64,000 bases of DNA from contig JAQFVV010006231.1 of NCBI GenBank assembly GCA_028023455.1, forward strand, positions 7,270,036 through 7,334,035, read 5' to 3'. Within the stretch, counting starts at the first letter, position 1. Each line of letters opens with the position of its first letter. Both the position numbers and the translations under genes were made by a program. The notes below the pieces were generated by a model. It worked only from the letters and a program-made list of their open reading frames with translations. It was not told the DNA's origin and searched no databases. This stretch comes from Epiperipatus broadwayi. Its lineage: Eukaryota; Onychophora; Udeonychophora; Euonychophora; Peripatidae. Of this stretch, positions 38,155 to 53,300 are shown in pieces.

Positions 38155-38160
38155 TTTATT
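38155..38160 (-). promoter_or_regulatory. CARS1 polyadenylation signal
   Basis: AATAAA on the - strand, 34 bases after the stop codon. A second AATAAA follows at 38126-38131. Both are plausible; the first would give a very short 3' UTR. Confidence 0.55.
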
Positions 38161-38194
38161 TCAGTGAATTTAATTTGACTTTTAATGGGTAATA

Positions 38195-38353
38195 CTAATT
38201 TTCTATTATATCAGTAGAAGACTTTTTAGGTCCATTTTGGATACACTTGATGTAATCGTTATACTTTTTTTCTTGTGTAGTGTACAATTTTCGTAACTTC
38301 TTCTCTTGTGCTTTACTTATTTCCTTTCCTTCAGCATCATGAGTTGGGAAACC
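38195..38353 (-). CDS. CARS1: CARS1 terminal exon
   Basis: The acceptor ATTTTAG ends at 38354. 52 codons and [23 protein letters not shown], then [16 protein letters not shown], tail [13 protein letters not shown]. The start matches human [20 protein letters not shown] closely; the tail is a few residues longer than the human one. Confidence 0.94.
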   Translation of the reverse strand, partial: GFPTHDAEGKEISKAQEKKLRKLYTTQEKKYNDYIKCIQNGPKKSSTDIIEN

Positions 38354-41300
38354 CTAAAATCAAATTATTTTTTTAGAAATTTTGTTTATATATATATATA
38401 CTAACAATTTTAATAAACCTGTAAATAATTATGGTTTATCAAATATGTAAATAAACCCATTTATAGAATCAAATCTGAAAACATTGTGATAATTTACAAG
38501 ACAAATTCCCAAAGAATCATTTAATGCTCTTGCAAATAAACCTGATCTTTTCTTATATTAATATTTGTCATACAAAAATTCTTATATTAATGTTAATTTA
38601 ACAATATTTTTATCTGACAAATAGATTTATATTAATGTAAGAAAAGGTGGGAATCTGGCTTGTAAATTATCATAGTAAAGTTTTTAGATTTCATTTTCCA
38701 TGAACAGGATTATATATATACACATACATAACTTCTGCATGAAAATAGTTTTAAAGTGTCTAGAAAATGTAAAAAAAAAACCTTATGATTAAAGAGCATT
38801 TTATTAAGTAATAGCAAACTTTGTTTTCCATTTTTGTAACAGATGTCTTTGGAACAATTTCAATTACAATGATCTGAGAATATAGTCCAACATTTTAAAT
38901 GGGGGAAACTAACAGTTACTAGTTCAATCTGAATTATCAAAATTAATGCCAGGGGATTTTAAAAGATGGATCTTTTTTTCTATTTTATTTAAAATCAGCT
39001 ACCATCTCATGTAGCTTTTATTTAATAATAATAAAAATAAAATGATTAGCTTTTTGTACTTACTGAAGAATATTAATCCATAAAGCAAGAATAGCATTTT
39101 CTGTGTATAAGTTTTGTTTGAACACAAAAAATGATGATCATATAAAGAATATTATTTTACTTGATAATAAGATGAAGAAATAAATATGAATTTTAAATTG
39201 GAAATTAATAATTGTGTGAACAAATTAATAAAAATACTTAAAAGAATAGTTGACATGATTATATTTTAAGCAACTAGAAATATACCATTTCAAAGTGATC
39301 ATCAAAAAATCCATTAATCCATATAATGTCAATTTTTTAAACTTATTAAAATTATTTTCCGTAATCCATCATTATTATTAAAGGAAACATTTGACATATA
39401 AAAGAATATCAACAAAAACAAAAATGACTCCAATTCATTATTTATATTAAATACAAAAATAGATTCAATACATTATTAAATTATTTATAATATTACTCCC
39501 AATCTTTAGCATACTAAACAAAATGGTTTAAATTTATATTAAATATATATATAAAAATTTGGTAATTCAAAAATGAATTATTCATGGAAGATTTATAGAT
39601 ATTTTTGATTAATCTCGTAATACATGTGAGAGAAACATGATTAAATTAGTTGGGAGTTAAAAAACTACCAAAATCAAATATATGATAATTGGGTTAACAT
39701 ATCTAGAAAAATTAAAGATGTTCAGACTTTTTATTAATAAATAAAACTAAGTGTTGCCTATGCCCATGCATTCAAATATTATTCTGATTGTATTTCTTTT
39801 TTTTTTTTTTTTGGAAATAGAGAATGCCTGTTGCATACATTTTTTAGCTCCAGTCCAAATAGTCTAAATATTTTATTAAGAAAATAAAAAGTGTCATTGA
39901 AATTGTAGAATTATGGCAATAAAACTGCAAAAAAGCTTCCAAATATTTTGAAAATATTAAATGATTTAATGATTCTTGGTAGTCACTTAAATGAAAGTCA
40001 TTCAGAGGCAGTTGGGTTAAAAGATTAGACTGCTGTTGATGATAAAGTATTATACCTAGTGGAATATTTAAAAAAATTGCTGCAACTAATACTGAAATTT
40101 TTTAAAAAGAACTTCAAAGAAATTATTGATCAGATACTTTGTCAGTTATATGTTGGATATAAATCCAGGATCTGCTTAAGTATTTCAAAAGAAGAGATCA
40201 AAATTAATAGAAGATAATAATTTAACATATCCACAAACATTGATAATACTATTTCCTAACAATTTCCACTTTGTTTTTAAAAAAATATCTAGTTTTTTTT
40301 TAGTTATTTTGAATTTTCTAAATTGAGATAAAAAAAAAAATTTGATAAGATTTATAAAGCAACATTCAGAGATTTTAAACATCATCTTTGCCATTGTTAA
40401 ATGCTATTTTTAATTTTCATTTACAGATAGTATTTTGTGAATTGTGCATCAATTAGAATTTTTTATATTCTTTCTTTATTAATAGCTAGATGTGAGAGCT
40501 TTTAATAAATTTTTGTTAATAAAATAACTTTTTTACACTTGACAGTAAGAAGAGATTAAATGATTTGGCATTATTGTCTATAAAATAGAATTTTGTCAAA
40601 TCAATTAATTTAAAGAATTTGCTGCCATTAAAATTAGAAAATGGACACTTGATCATCAGATGCAAATAGGACGAATCAGTTTTAACTCTTATTCTTTTAT
40701 AACAAACTAGTATTGATTATTGAATATTATTATAAATACTTTTTGATAACCTAATTTTTTTCCCTTTATAATTTGTAATGAAATATTAGGGCCTGAATAT
40801 TTCTCTTGGCAACCCAGAAAATAATAGTTACTCCAATTCAATTACAAGACATTTCTGTTTTATGCCATTTAAAATGAAAATAAACAGAAGCAAAGTATTT
40901 TTTGGAATGGTTAGTAAGCTATAAAGATATGGTACACAGTTAATTCATTTAGGGCATGATCCAAACTTATAGCCTTAGCACTAATTCATTAAATATGTTT
41001 TAAGTTTTCTTCTAAACTGATTAATTCTTTCAAAAATTTGATATTATGAGCTTATTGTAAGTTGCATCAAAAACATACATGAAAAAGTATATTGTTTAAA
41101 AACTGTGGAGTCACTGAATTATTAATATTACAGCAAGTGTTCAAGTGCTATAATAACTATTCAGAATTTTGATGTTAAATTGTAAACGCAATATCTTAGA
41201 ATTTGTAGTAATCAAAACTAAAATAATTGAGGTAAGCTATACAAAAATGGAATTCACAAAAATGTTTTCCATAGAAATTTCAAAATGGAGATCTTTTTAA

Positions 41301-44300
41301 TTTCAACAAATATATTAAGTTCAAAAGCTTCTTGAGATGCAACAAAAAGGAACTGAGTTATATCATAATAAAATTGCTGATAATTAAAATTCTTAATTTG
41401 CCACCAAATTTTTAAAAAAATGTTTCTTTTATAAAGTTTTCACACTTCCTAAAAAATAGTTTAATTTGCAAAGATTACATTTAAAAATTTAAGACATTCA
41501 TTTTATATGCTAATATATCTTCCTTTAAAAAAGTTAATTTTTATGTTTCAAAGTTTTTTGAATTTCAGAGTTTTTTTTTTTTTAAATTTAAAGCTTAAAT
41601 TTATGCATTTCTATCTTATGATACATTCCAATCTTTTTTAAACTACTAAGAACGTCATTCATTTGAAAATTTAAGAAAAAGATTGATATATAGCCATCTT
41701 CTACAAAAATGTTTACTCAAAAATGAAATCTGTATAAATGAAACAAGAATGAGAATAATCAGATTTATCCATTTTATCTACATTAAAAAACAACAACAAT
41801 ATATTATTTACCTTCTCATCAAATCTGGAATATTTATCTGTTTCATGCAGAAACATTTCACTAGGTGAAACTTTTTTCTGGGCATCTTTAACAGCCTTAA
41901 AAAAAAAGGTGAACATACAGAATATATTTAACATTAAAAAAACAGCAAGACATAAATCACATGACAATGAATAAAAAAAAATTCTTAAGAATTTACCCCC
42001 CCCCCCCATGTTCATTATTCAAAATGTGTGACATTTGAGTGCACTGGAAGGAATAGATTGATTTTCAATCTTATATCTATAATTCTTGAGTTGTTATTTT
42101 ATCATTGCCCTAAATCACAATGAGATATATACAAAGAAAACATTCTAGCATATCCTGCAAATATATTTCAAAAAATAAAACACTATATTACATAAAATAT
42201 TCAAATACTAATCTAAAAACAAAAGAACGAATATTTTTAACTCTAAAATGACAATATATTTTTAATATCTGAAATTTAATCTTTTTATATAATAGCACAG
42301 GTTTAACAATGATATCTAATTGGTTTGACCGATTGGTACGCTCTGAAATTCTGATATATCTTCTGTAAAGTAAGCAAAACTCTTTATATAAGCAAGCATA
42401 AGAAATGGTGATCATGTGATGTTTATTGTCTTCGGTAAAGTATTAAGATAAAAAAATCGAATTATTAAAATAACATGATACTATTTTTGTAATTATTATT
42501 TTTACTGAATTTGTAAATGAGTAAATTTTATTTCTTAACATTGAATCAGAAATACTAACCAAAAAAATAGAAATCTAAAAATACATTATTATTAAATTCC
42601 ATTTTATTGGAAATAATCAATTTAGTTACTTATAGGAATTCAAATCTTCATAAACAAATAACCACTTCCAAAGTCTTTTAATTTTTTTACTGTTTAACAA
42701 ATTTATTTTTATTCTTAAAAAAGGATATAAAACAAAATTCTCTGGTATTATGCCACTACAGAGAGAAGTGTATAAATTAAGATTATGATACAAATCAAAT
42801 AATAAAAACTGAAATAAAAGTACATCATTATTATTAAAAATCTTTCATGATTATGATCATTCTAACTCCAGAAATAATAAATAAAAAATTTAAAACGTAT
42901 TTTGTGATAACTGTATAAACCAGTCGGTGAACCATAAATATATTCTCATATATCATGATAGTTCAAAGTTTGTATATTTGACAGCTTGCGAAAGTGTCTA
43001 ACTACTTACCAAATATTTTCATACACCTGTATTCTAATCTCCCAATGAAAGCAATAATTATCTCAGCTTTTTTTTGAAAATGTTTTTGATGTAATCTTTA
43101 TAATATAAATGAGGTTTGTCTATCGCATAAAAATTAAGTACAATGAAATACTTTTTTAAGAATCTATTTCTATGTCTTCACATCACATGTCTAATCTGGT
43201 TAAGGTAGTAGAGTCAATAACCATTATGTTTAGCAAGCTGAAGAACACATCAATGTGGTGTTTAGATTCCTAATATTATATTTTCAAAATATTATGAAAC
43301 AATTTTAAATGAAATGCTTGGAATGCCTTTATATTATCATACAATAAATTTGACAGAGCCTTATATATAATTTTGTAGGAACTCTTAAAGCATTTAGCAA
43401 GATCAAAAATAATTCTATGGCAATTTTTTATTACATCTCTTGCTTTTCTTTAGAATATCATGCAGACAATGTCTAAAAAATTTATCTATATTTTTTAATG
43501 AAAAAAAAAAAGAAGATAAATAAGAAAATATAAAAATAAGATAATTTTATATATGTGAATCATTTTTATCCAAATCTTTTTATGACTTCAATCTGGCTTA
43601 TATTTTATATACATATGTATAACAATCATTTGTAAATGAGTACGGTTATCAACTCCAGAGAAAAGAAAAAAGCTTTGCTCTAGAGATGAGTTTTGCAATG
43701 ATAATACAAACCAATCTGAGGAATACAAATATGTCTATATACAGAACATGCTGGTCCATTTTTGTATTTATTTGATGTTTTGTGATTTTATCTTTTAATT
43801 TCCTTAGCAGAAAACTTTTCTGAAATACTCTTGTCTAGCATTGCAATGTATTTTGTTCTCTGTCAATGCACATTATATTTCAGAATTTCTTTCGAGATAA
43901 TTCTTATAACATATATGGCTAACATCTAAGAAAACTATATTCCAGTTCACTATAAAACATCCTTTTGGGAAGTTTTGCATGGTTCATTCATTTTACACGT
44001 CCAACCCAACAAAGATGTGATTTTACAATAGTGGATTCTATAGTATCACATACTAATTGGTTTTATGATTTTGCTATTGTACTTGTAAATTTTTGTCGAG
44101 CATTTTTAAAAAATTTTCTAATGCCTTTATGTTGCACTGATAATCTCCAAATCTCACTTTATATATAGATAACAGTTGTAGTAGTTATTTCATTGTGATG
44201 AAATAGTCTATTTGTTAATCTATTAAAAGCAGCAGCAGCACATTGGAGTCTTGTGTTATATCTCAATATCTAAGTTCATCTTTCTATTTATAAAACTACC

Positions 44301-47300
44301 TTCTCAAGTTATTAATTATCCAAGCTAAACATTGCTGAAAATTTTTTCGTTCATCACTGGCTCATAAAGAACTTGAATTCGCTGGCCATAATAACTCAAG
44401 TTTTTTAAATAATCAAAATCTTTTCATGTTGTATTCCAAAAATTAAGTACAACCTGTAGATTGTCTTTTGAAATGGCAAAAATAGTGTAATTATCAGCAT
44501 AAAAGAAATCAAAAATGCAAGATGAAGTTCTTGTTTGCTTTTAATCAATTAAAATTAAAAACTCCACCTGCAATACTGTAATTGAATCTGTTTCATTAAG
44601 CTGGCTAAAACAATTTCAAAGATCATTATATAAAAATGTAAAACAATGTCGGAGCAAGTATATACTCTATCTTAACACAGTTTTTATTTCAAATGCCTGG
44701 CTTTATATCTTACTAATAATGCTTTCTTTTCATTTCATCATGTAAAAACTGTATAGTACAAATAAGCTTCAAGGATAACCAACTAATTCCAAATATCCTA
44801 TATATATATATATCTGTTTGATTAACTGAATCAAATGCTTTGACCAAATCAGTAAAACATTATATAAATTACTCTTTTGTACCTCACATTTTTATTGCAT
44901 TTGCTTGGCAACAAAAACCCTTGTCTATAGAATTTCTTGATTCTCTAAAACACATTGAGTATCTCATAACCATTCATCTATGAATGAAAGCAACCTATTC
45001 AATAAAATCGTTGAAACATTAAGCATTACATGATCACCATCTCTTATACTAGCACATAATTGTTTATAAACAAGGCAAAACTCTCTATACAGTATTGCCA
45101 CCCTGTGCCAACCAGAGTAATCAATGGATGCCAGAAGGCTTGTGCATAAAATCCCTATCTAATGCCTACTCATCCAATATTCCCAGACTAAATTCTGGCT
45201 TGTGGCCTTCGTCAGTGAGGAGCTTTGGATCTGAGAACACTGCACCTAGATCTTAGGATCTAATGCAACCTTCTAGCAGCCACCTTTTATCTCTACTTAA
45301 CTACAAAACTATGAGAATGAAATTGAAAACACAATAATATTTTCAATCTAAGCTCAATAGCTTATATAGTCATATGGGTCTGAACTCAGTTCAGCACCCA
45401 TACATTTTGATGTCTTTGGCTCTTTAACAACCATAGCCACCACTATCCTATTAGGCAGGATTGGTGTTAAACCACTAAACATCACATGATCACCATTTCT
45501 TATACTAGCACATAACTGTTATTAAATAGGCAAAACTCTCCATACAGTAGTGCCACCCTGTGCCAACCAGAGTAATGAATGGATGCAAAGTGTTTTATGT
45601 GAAGGTGAAACAAAATTATTTATTTAAAAAAAAAGAAATTGCATTGACATATATTTAGAAAAAGAATAGTAATAAATAACATTGGAAAGGCTGTGGCAGA
45701 TCTATCCCATTACTCCCTCATTACTTAATTCCCTTGTTAAATATATAAAAGCTTTAATAAAAATCTTGACTGCATATTTTCCTGACTTTACTTTTAATTT
45801 ATTTTTCATTTAAATTTGTTATAAATTCTTAAAATCTATCAACTGCACATCATCAGGCATTTGTCAAAAAACTGACCTCACACATTATCATAGACCATTG
45901 TTTTTTTTAAAATATAAATGATAGAAATACCTAAATAAAGTGATCTACAATAATGTGTGAGACTAATTTTTTAATAAATGACTAATTATGTGGAATTGAT
46001 AACTTGAATATAACAAGATTTTCAGAATTTATAAGAAAATTAGGTTGAAAAATGATAGTAAAATTGAAAGAAATATGCAATAAAGATCTTTATTTCTACT
46101 ATAAATTCACCTGATTTTAGTTTTAGTAATTATAGTTTTTATAAGTATATCACTTAACAAAAGATAATTTAATGATAATTGTAATGGCCAACCAAGTTTC
46201 ATGAATTTTTTTTTAAAGTCTTGTTTGATATGAATAAAAACTAAGAGCACTAAAAAAGAGAGAGGAAGTTATTTTATCATTATCAGCAAATATGAAAATA
46301 TGGAAACTTGGAAGAAAATAGAAAGAATATTTTACTAGGGAGGAAAAAATAAAATTTAGTAGCATTAAAAAAATATGACTTATGTTGATAATCTTCTTAC
46401 AGACTGTAAAATTATAAGAATTTACCAGAAGGAGATAATTTTTTTAAAACAAAAAGTTAGATATAATTTGTAAACAAAATAAAAATATAAGTACATAGAA
46501 AATTTATTTACTGTTCAGAAATTGTTTAGAATATATTGCACTTTACCACCTGTCTGTTTTAAACTTTAATCTTCTTAGAGTATGGATTAGTCAATCAAAA
46601 ATAAAAGTTCTTTAAATTTTTTATTGCCTTCTCTCTTTTTAATAATCTGTCTTCTCTTTACCAAAGCATATAAAGCATTTAACAATTATCTTTCACAACC
46701 CAAATTGAGGGATCTATATAATTTCATATTCTAACAAAAATTTTGTTTATTATTTCAATTCCTCATTATCTGATTTACAAGTTTTCTTTTTCTTTCAAGA
46801 TCTAACACAATATCACTTTTGGGCAACAAACATCCTTACACTATTAAGATAAAAACTGATTTTTTTTTTTTTTAAAAAAGGGTAATCATTTTATTACAAA
46901 AAATATATGAGAATAATTTAATTTCACAAAAGGAGAATAATTTTATAAAAGCATTAAATGAATAGTTTTAGAAAGGTGAAACTAGAAATAGTTATGGAAA
47001 GGATTTTAATAATTATATACATTATCAGTCAGACCATAATATATATAGCTTACCCACCTGGGCTTCTAATTTCTCCTGCTTCTTTTTATCTTTTTCTAAC
47101 TGCTTTTGTTGTTCAAGCTAAAGGAAGAGTGGAGGGACATTAAAAAAAAAAAAATTGAAATAAAATATTCTGAACATTAATTCTTTTTTTTTTTTTTAAT
47201 TTATGAATTGCTATTTTTTGTCTATAAATATTTGATTCAATATAAGAAATTTCACTTTATATTTAGAAACAAAAAATAAATTACATATCGAATCTTATAT

Positions 47301-50300
47301 TTGTCTCTCTCATTATTTATATATTTACACATACACACATAAAAATAATTACTATCTATAACTACCCAGTCTTGAGAAGTCAAAAACACCAGATCGTATC
47401 TAATCACTGATTCCAGACTTTAGTTTCTTAATAAGTAGTCTTTATAAATTTAAGAGAGTGGAAGTATAGACATTAATAAATTATTCAAGCTAATGTATTC
47501 AAAATTCCAGAAACTTATTTTTCAACTGTCGTAGCAATTGTGGGCTAATTATTTGTTTGGACAATCATTTCGAGTCTATGACACTGATTAATAAATTAAA
47601 AGTAATAAAATATTTTAACTTTGGAGTAACCCTTAAAATATAAGTAATGGTGTTATTAACTTTTGAGGAATACTCTAATTAAAATTTTGCATGTGCTATC
47701 TTTTAAAAATATCCGAATGTTCACAAAGCCTACACATGAATCAATTAATTATACAATATTCATTATAGGTGGAAACAAAGGGAAATACAATCAAACTCAT
47801 AAAATTCTATATGTTGTAATTGAAAATTATTTAATTTATACATGTAGTACATTGAGTGTTTAAAAAAAGGTGCTATTGATTTTATTGGTGAATAGTCACT
47901 ATATTTGAAATATTATGTAAGTGTAGTTATTTAAACAAGTTTGTATTTTATTTTGATTTCTATTTTCATATTACCTTATACATATGAGAAGTTCATAGTA
48001 TATATGTTCTATTGTGCCTAAAATAATTATTTATCAATTTAAATTCATGGGAGTGAACATATGATATAGGGATTGAAGAGAATCAATTATTAGAGAAAAG
48101 CACTTGCATAAAAGTTTAGTGATTATTTAATGAATCTATAATGTGCCTCAACACCACATGGATTAGTTCTGTATGTCTTCCCAGAATTCTGTGCCTATAT
48201 TCATATTATATTTACTATGTATTATTATTTTGCCTATGCTTTTAGTCAGAGTTGGTTATTATCTTAGTTGTTTACTATACTGAAATATTTATTTCATTTT
48301 ATGTCTTAATTCACTTTAGTAAGACTGCACGTCTCCTAATTTAGCAATTTATTGATGAGAGTTACTTTATGTTTCTTTTATTTGGAAAATGAATGTTAAC
48401 ACTATTTTATAATACTATATGATATTATTCTGTGCTGGTAGTTTAATCTGCAGAACAGTCTGCAATTGTGCTTGTCGCTCTGATAATGGTGATTTAGTCT
48501 GCAAGCTGTGTAAGGAAAAAATATTAGGCATCTGTTAATTGAATGTAAATGCCTGAAAGCAGAAAGGATACAAATAATGAAGTTGTGGAAGAATAAATAT
48601 GAACAAAGTGATTATACAGAAAGTGGCTTATTGGTTTTTATGCTGGGTTTGAGAAAAGATAAGGGGGTTTTAGATCTAAAAGCCATGGAGTTGACAAAGA
48701 TTATGTTGTGGAAATGGGATGGAGCAGGGTAGAAAAGAATATGGGAAAACTTGGGGTGGGGAATGGAAAGAGGTTCAAAGTGGCTAACAGGTTTCTCTGG
48801 GCATAGTAGCTGAGAGATTCCCGACTCTGTATAAGGAGAAGTCACAGTGCATCAGATCACATCAACATGGTTCATATTACTGCAAAAAGCTCAGAATCAA
48901 ATGATTTTTCATTGGTATACAAAGAATATTTAGTTGGATTTCGTTGTTGTTGTTTTTTTTTTTTGTCTTTCAATGTATTATTTTTGAAAGAGTTAGAGTT
49001 TAAGTGGACATCTGAAATTTTGTTCACTTATATAAAACTATTAGAAGATATATTTTAAAATGGCAATGTTCAACAGTATATTATATGCTAATATATAAAA
49101 GTAAGTAACTCTATGTTATCATGATATGTCTTAGTTAAGTCTTAATATTGTTTCTATGAAAAATTGAGACTTATTAATCAATAATTTAATATTCTTTTCA
49201 GGCCTCAAACAATAATTAAGACAATATTCATCTCTACATTATATATATATATATGTGCATAATTGTTAAACTGGAATTATATACACACATATTAAATATA
49301 TTAAATGTAGATTGTGATATAACATCCTTAATATTATAAACATGATATATTAAAACATTTTAATCTTTTATAGAAACAGTAGTTTGATTCAAAAATTGAT
49401 TATGATTTAAATAATTTATATTACCTTTAATTTTGCTTCACGCTCTTTTAAGAGCTGATCTTTATCCATTAATTTTACAACAGTTGGCAAACCTAAAATC
49501 AAAATTAATAATTATTATTAATTATGACATAGCTGTTTATGTGTACATTTTATATGTAACTATATTTCTCTAAGATATTTTATTAATTTATTTTGGAGGA
49601 AAACGTTCAATAAATAAAAAACAACAGTATGAAAGATATTGTATGAAAGAATATTTATTAAAAAAAAATAATAAAAAAAGGAATTAGTATGATCTTACAA
49701 AAGGGATTAATATTGTTTTAGACAATACATGAAATGGGGTGAACTGTATCAGATAAAATACAATTAGTAAATATTACATAAATAGAAAATTAGTGTAAGA
49801 CAAGATTGATGTAAACTTTATATGATAATATTTATTTAGATAAAATGTCAAATGAGTGATATTTTTGATAAAAATAGGTTGACAATGTGACAGGACGAGT
49901 TCGTTTGGTAAAATGGCATGAATTAGCACATAGAACTTAATAAATTGCTAAGAAAAACTGATATTTATAAAAAAACTAAATTTTAGAGTAATAGTTGAAC
50001 ATAAAATCCCAGAGTTAACTCTAGATAGAAAAATAAAACAAGGAATTGTGATAACAATCTTTTAATAAACAATAAGTTATTCTTTGTATCAGTAAAATTA
50101 AAGTTATGAAAGACGTTCAATAAATGAATTGTTTGATTATAGCTTTATAGCGAAGAAGTTTGTATGATTAGAGGGGGAGGGGGCACACTGATGGTTTTTG
50201 TGATGTAGTTTTAGAACAAACAGGTATTACTGACAATGTTGGACTGGACATATTGCTAGAAGAGATGATAATAGATGGACAACTGAAATCTGGAATTGGA

Positions 50301-53300
50301 TTCCAAGATTACAAAAGATCTAGAAAGAAACCTCAAATGAGATGGATGGATGAAATAAGGTAAGTGTGTAGTGACGATGTGGAGAAAAGAGGCTAGAGAT
50401 TAAGGAAGAAGAATTGAACTTGAAGAGACCATCCTGATGATGATATACAATAAGACAGTCCAGAAATATTGTTTAATATGAACGATGAATCTTTTGAAAT
50501 AATAATATAGTTTGACAATTGAAGTCAATAATTCTTTAATGAAAAAAAAAACATAATACCTAAACTTCTGAAAGTTCTGAAAATTGTACTAAGATTGAAA
50601 TTTCTTTTTTCAAAGAGTTCTCAACATTCATTAATAATAGTGAGAATAGAGATTGAACTGGACTTCATCAAACTTGAAGTATTTCTCTCTTTCGGCACTG
50701 TTCCAATGAATAAGATTCTCAATCAAAATTAACTTATATCCAATTGTTACAAAAGTGTATAAGGATTTTATTTTGATGCTTAAGTGTTGTTACATTCTCA
50801 ACTAAAATAAAGTTATTAAAGTACAAATCTTATAATTACATATTAAAATTGTTAAATATTTTTAGAAAAATTGAGTGTGTAATAACACATATCAATAAAT
50901 GTAGATTTGATTTGGGAAAAACAAGACTATTGGGCAGACAGAAAAAAGTAAAATGAAAATCTAAAGAAGCTACTCATATATCTAGTGTGATAATCCATAA
51001 TATTTAGAAGTTACTCAGTAATCTTACTTTTAAAAGGGGAAAAAATGAAATACTTGGTTAGAATATAATCTTAAAATTCAATATTCATATATCAAAAAAT
51101 CATTAGTCTAATTCCCAGGCTAGTTATCTGTTACTGGTCAAGCCAGCAACATCTGAAGATAAGAAGAGAATACTACTACTTGAAACTGCATGTTAATCTG
51201 TGCATTATTAGAATTTCAGGCAAAGAAAAATTTTAATCATAAAAATTATGCAATAATTAATATATTTTACAAGCACAGTGTTTAGAGTGTAATCATATAG
51301 AAGATAATCATCTCTCCTCATTAATGCCATTAAACAGTGATATTAAAACTGCAAAAATATTGTGCTTGTAAAATTTATTGATTATTACATAATTTATCAT
51401 TTTCTAATATTAGCTCAAAGTGGATTTAAAGTGAATGATTTATATACTCATGCTCTCACTTCTAGACACTTAAAGATTGTCTCATATAAATGCATTTGAG
51501 TTTCAAAATAAGATGGTTATCTTTATTTTCTCAAAGTCTCTATCTTGTGGCTAGGGCAGTTTTAAATCACTGTTTAATAGGACTAGTGACGAGGGATGAT
51601 GATTACCTTCTATATAAATACAATCATATAATTATACAAGGCTGGAGATAGCATATCACTTGTGTTAAAAGTGAGATGCTGTCTCCAGCCTTGTATAATT
51701 ATTTACGAGTTTAATAATTCTTAAGTGCCATATTCCATCTGGTTGATAAATTAATTTTATTATGAATTGCTATCAACGTTGACAAAGATGTGCTTATAAA
51801 CATTAGAGCTACCAAGAATAGGCGGATTCATTCTATTCTTGATTCTTTGTTCAACATTTAGAGTGCTTTTAAGTCATAGCCTGGGGAAGAGTAATTTACT
51901 CGCTTTGTTAAAATAAACATCACATGACCACCTCTTATGCTTGTGTATAACTGTTGTTAAAACAGGCAAAACTCACTATATATTGTTTGAATAATTAATG
52001 TTAATTTTATTATTTAAAATATCTACAAAATAAGTGAATATTTATTAGTTTTAATTATTAGTATGAATATATAAAAACATGCACATATATATATATAGTA
52101 TAAATATTTGTGGCGAATCCTTTGATATGGCTTACAGTTGTATACTTATTGACAAATAATATCTACATAGAGTCAGCAAAAATATATTGCTCCAAAAATA
52201 TTTAAAAATTGATATAACCACAAACAAATGATCATAGTATTCCTTAAGAGTATATTGTTTATTATTGATTCTACACAAAATTTTTCAATAACCATTTTTT
52301 CCCCCTGCTTTGCTAAAAAAATATATACAATTATTTATTTTAATACATTAAAGATCAGCCTTTTCAAGCTATTGTGCATGCGCTTTTTACGAGTGTAAAT
52401 TATTTATTTTGTTATATCAGTAAAATTTAACAAAAAAATCTTTACATTATAAGTTTTCCATAATCTAATCCCTTTTTCTGTTTTTAATTCTCCCTCTAAC
52501 TTCTAACATTTTTGAAATTTTTCCATTTGGATCTGCAACTATATTTTAAAAATTCATTATTTTTTTCCCATTCTGATTATCCATGTTTTTTTTCTAAGAT
52601 GATATTCTCGCAGTAAATAGTATTTAACAAATTCCACTGTTTTATAAAAAAAAAAACTTTCTCATTAAAAATCTAACTAGGAATATGATTGTCAAATATT
52701 ATTTTTTCAATTGCAAATATATATCTTTTTTTTAACCAGCTGTTTTATAAACATCATTTCCCAAAACTGAATTGTTTTGAACTTTCATAAAACACATGCT
52801 ATATGATCTTTCCAAATGTTGTGACTTAAGTCTTTTCTTTATTTTATTATTCTCAAAAATGCTAGCCTATAGTTAATTTTCTATCAGTCATTTATTTAGT
52901 AATGTTCATTTTAACTTTTGTTATTCTATTTTTTCCCTCAGATCCCAATTCTTTTAATCAATGTGAGGATAATGCATTTTCTAAATCTTTTATTGACTGT
53001 TCTGAAGATACATATAAAATAAATCATTTAAATCATTTATGTGTTATCTCTTACAATTCTGAAAGTATCTAAATAATGTTGTCTAAAGTAATCAACCTCA
53101 TATTATAATTTTTTTTTTTTCAGTTATTATAGTTTAAGGACAATATCTATCAAACTTTTATGTAATAGCTTATTATATCGTAAACTCTATTATCAATAAA
53201 TTCATTTGGTAGTTTAAAAAAGAAAGGCGGATATAATTGAGCAAGAATCAGTTTTCAATATTACTAAATAACAACCAACCCTTAAGTTATCAACAATCTC

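Noticed and set aside
41713-42015. - strand 100-codon ORF as a single coding unit
   Set aside because: Only 41812-41895 is a real exon of CARS1; the rest reads through both splice sites into A/T-rich intron.
43965-44168. + strand 67-codon ORF
   Set aside because: Antisense to LINE copy 2b.
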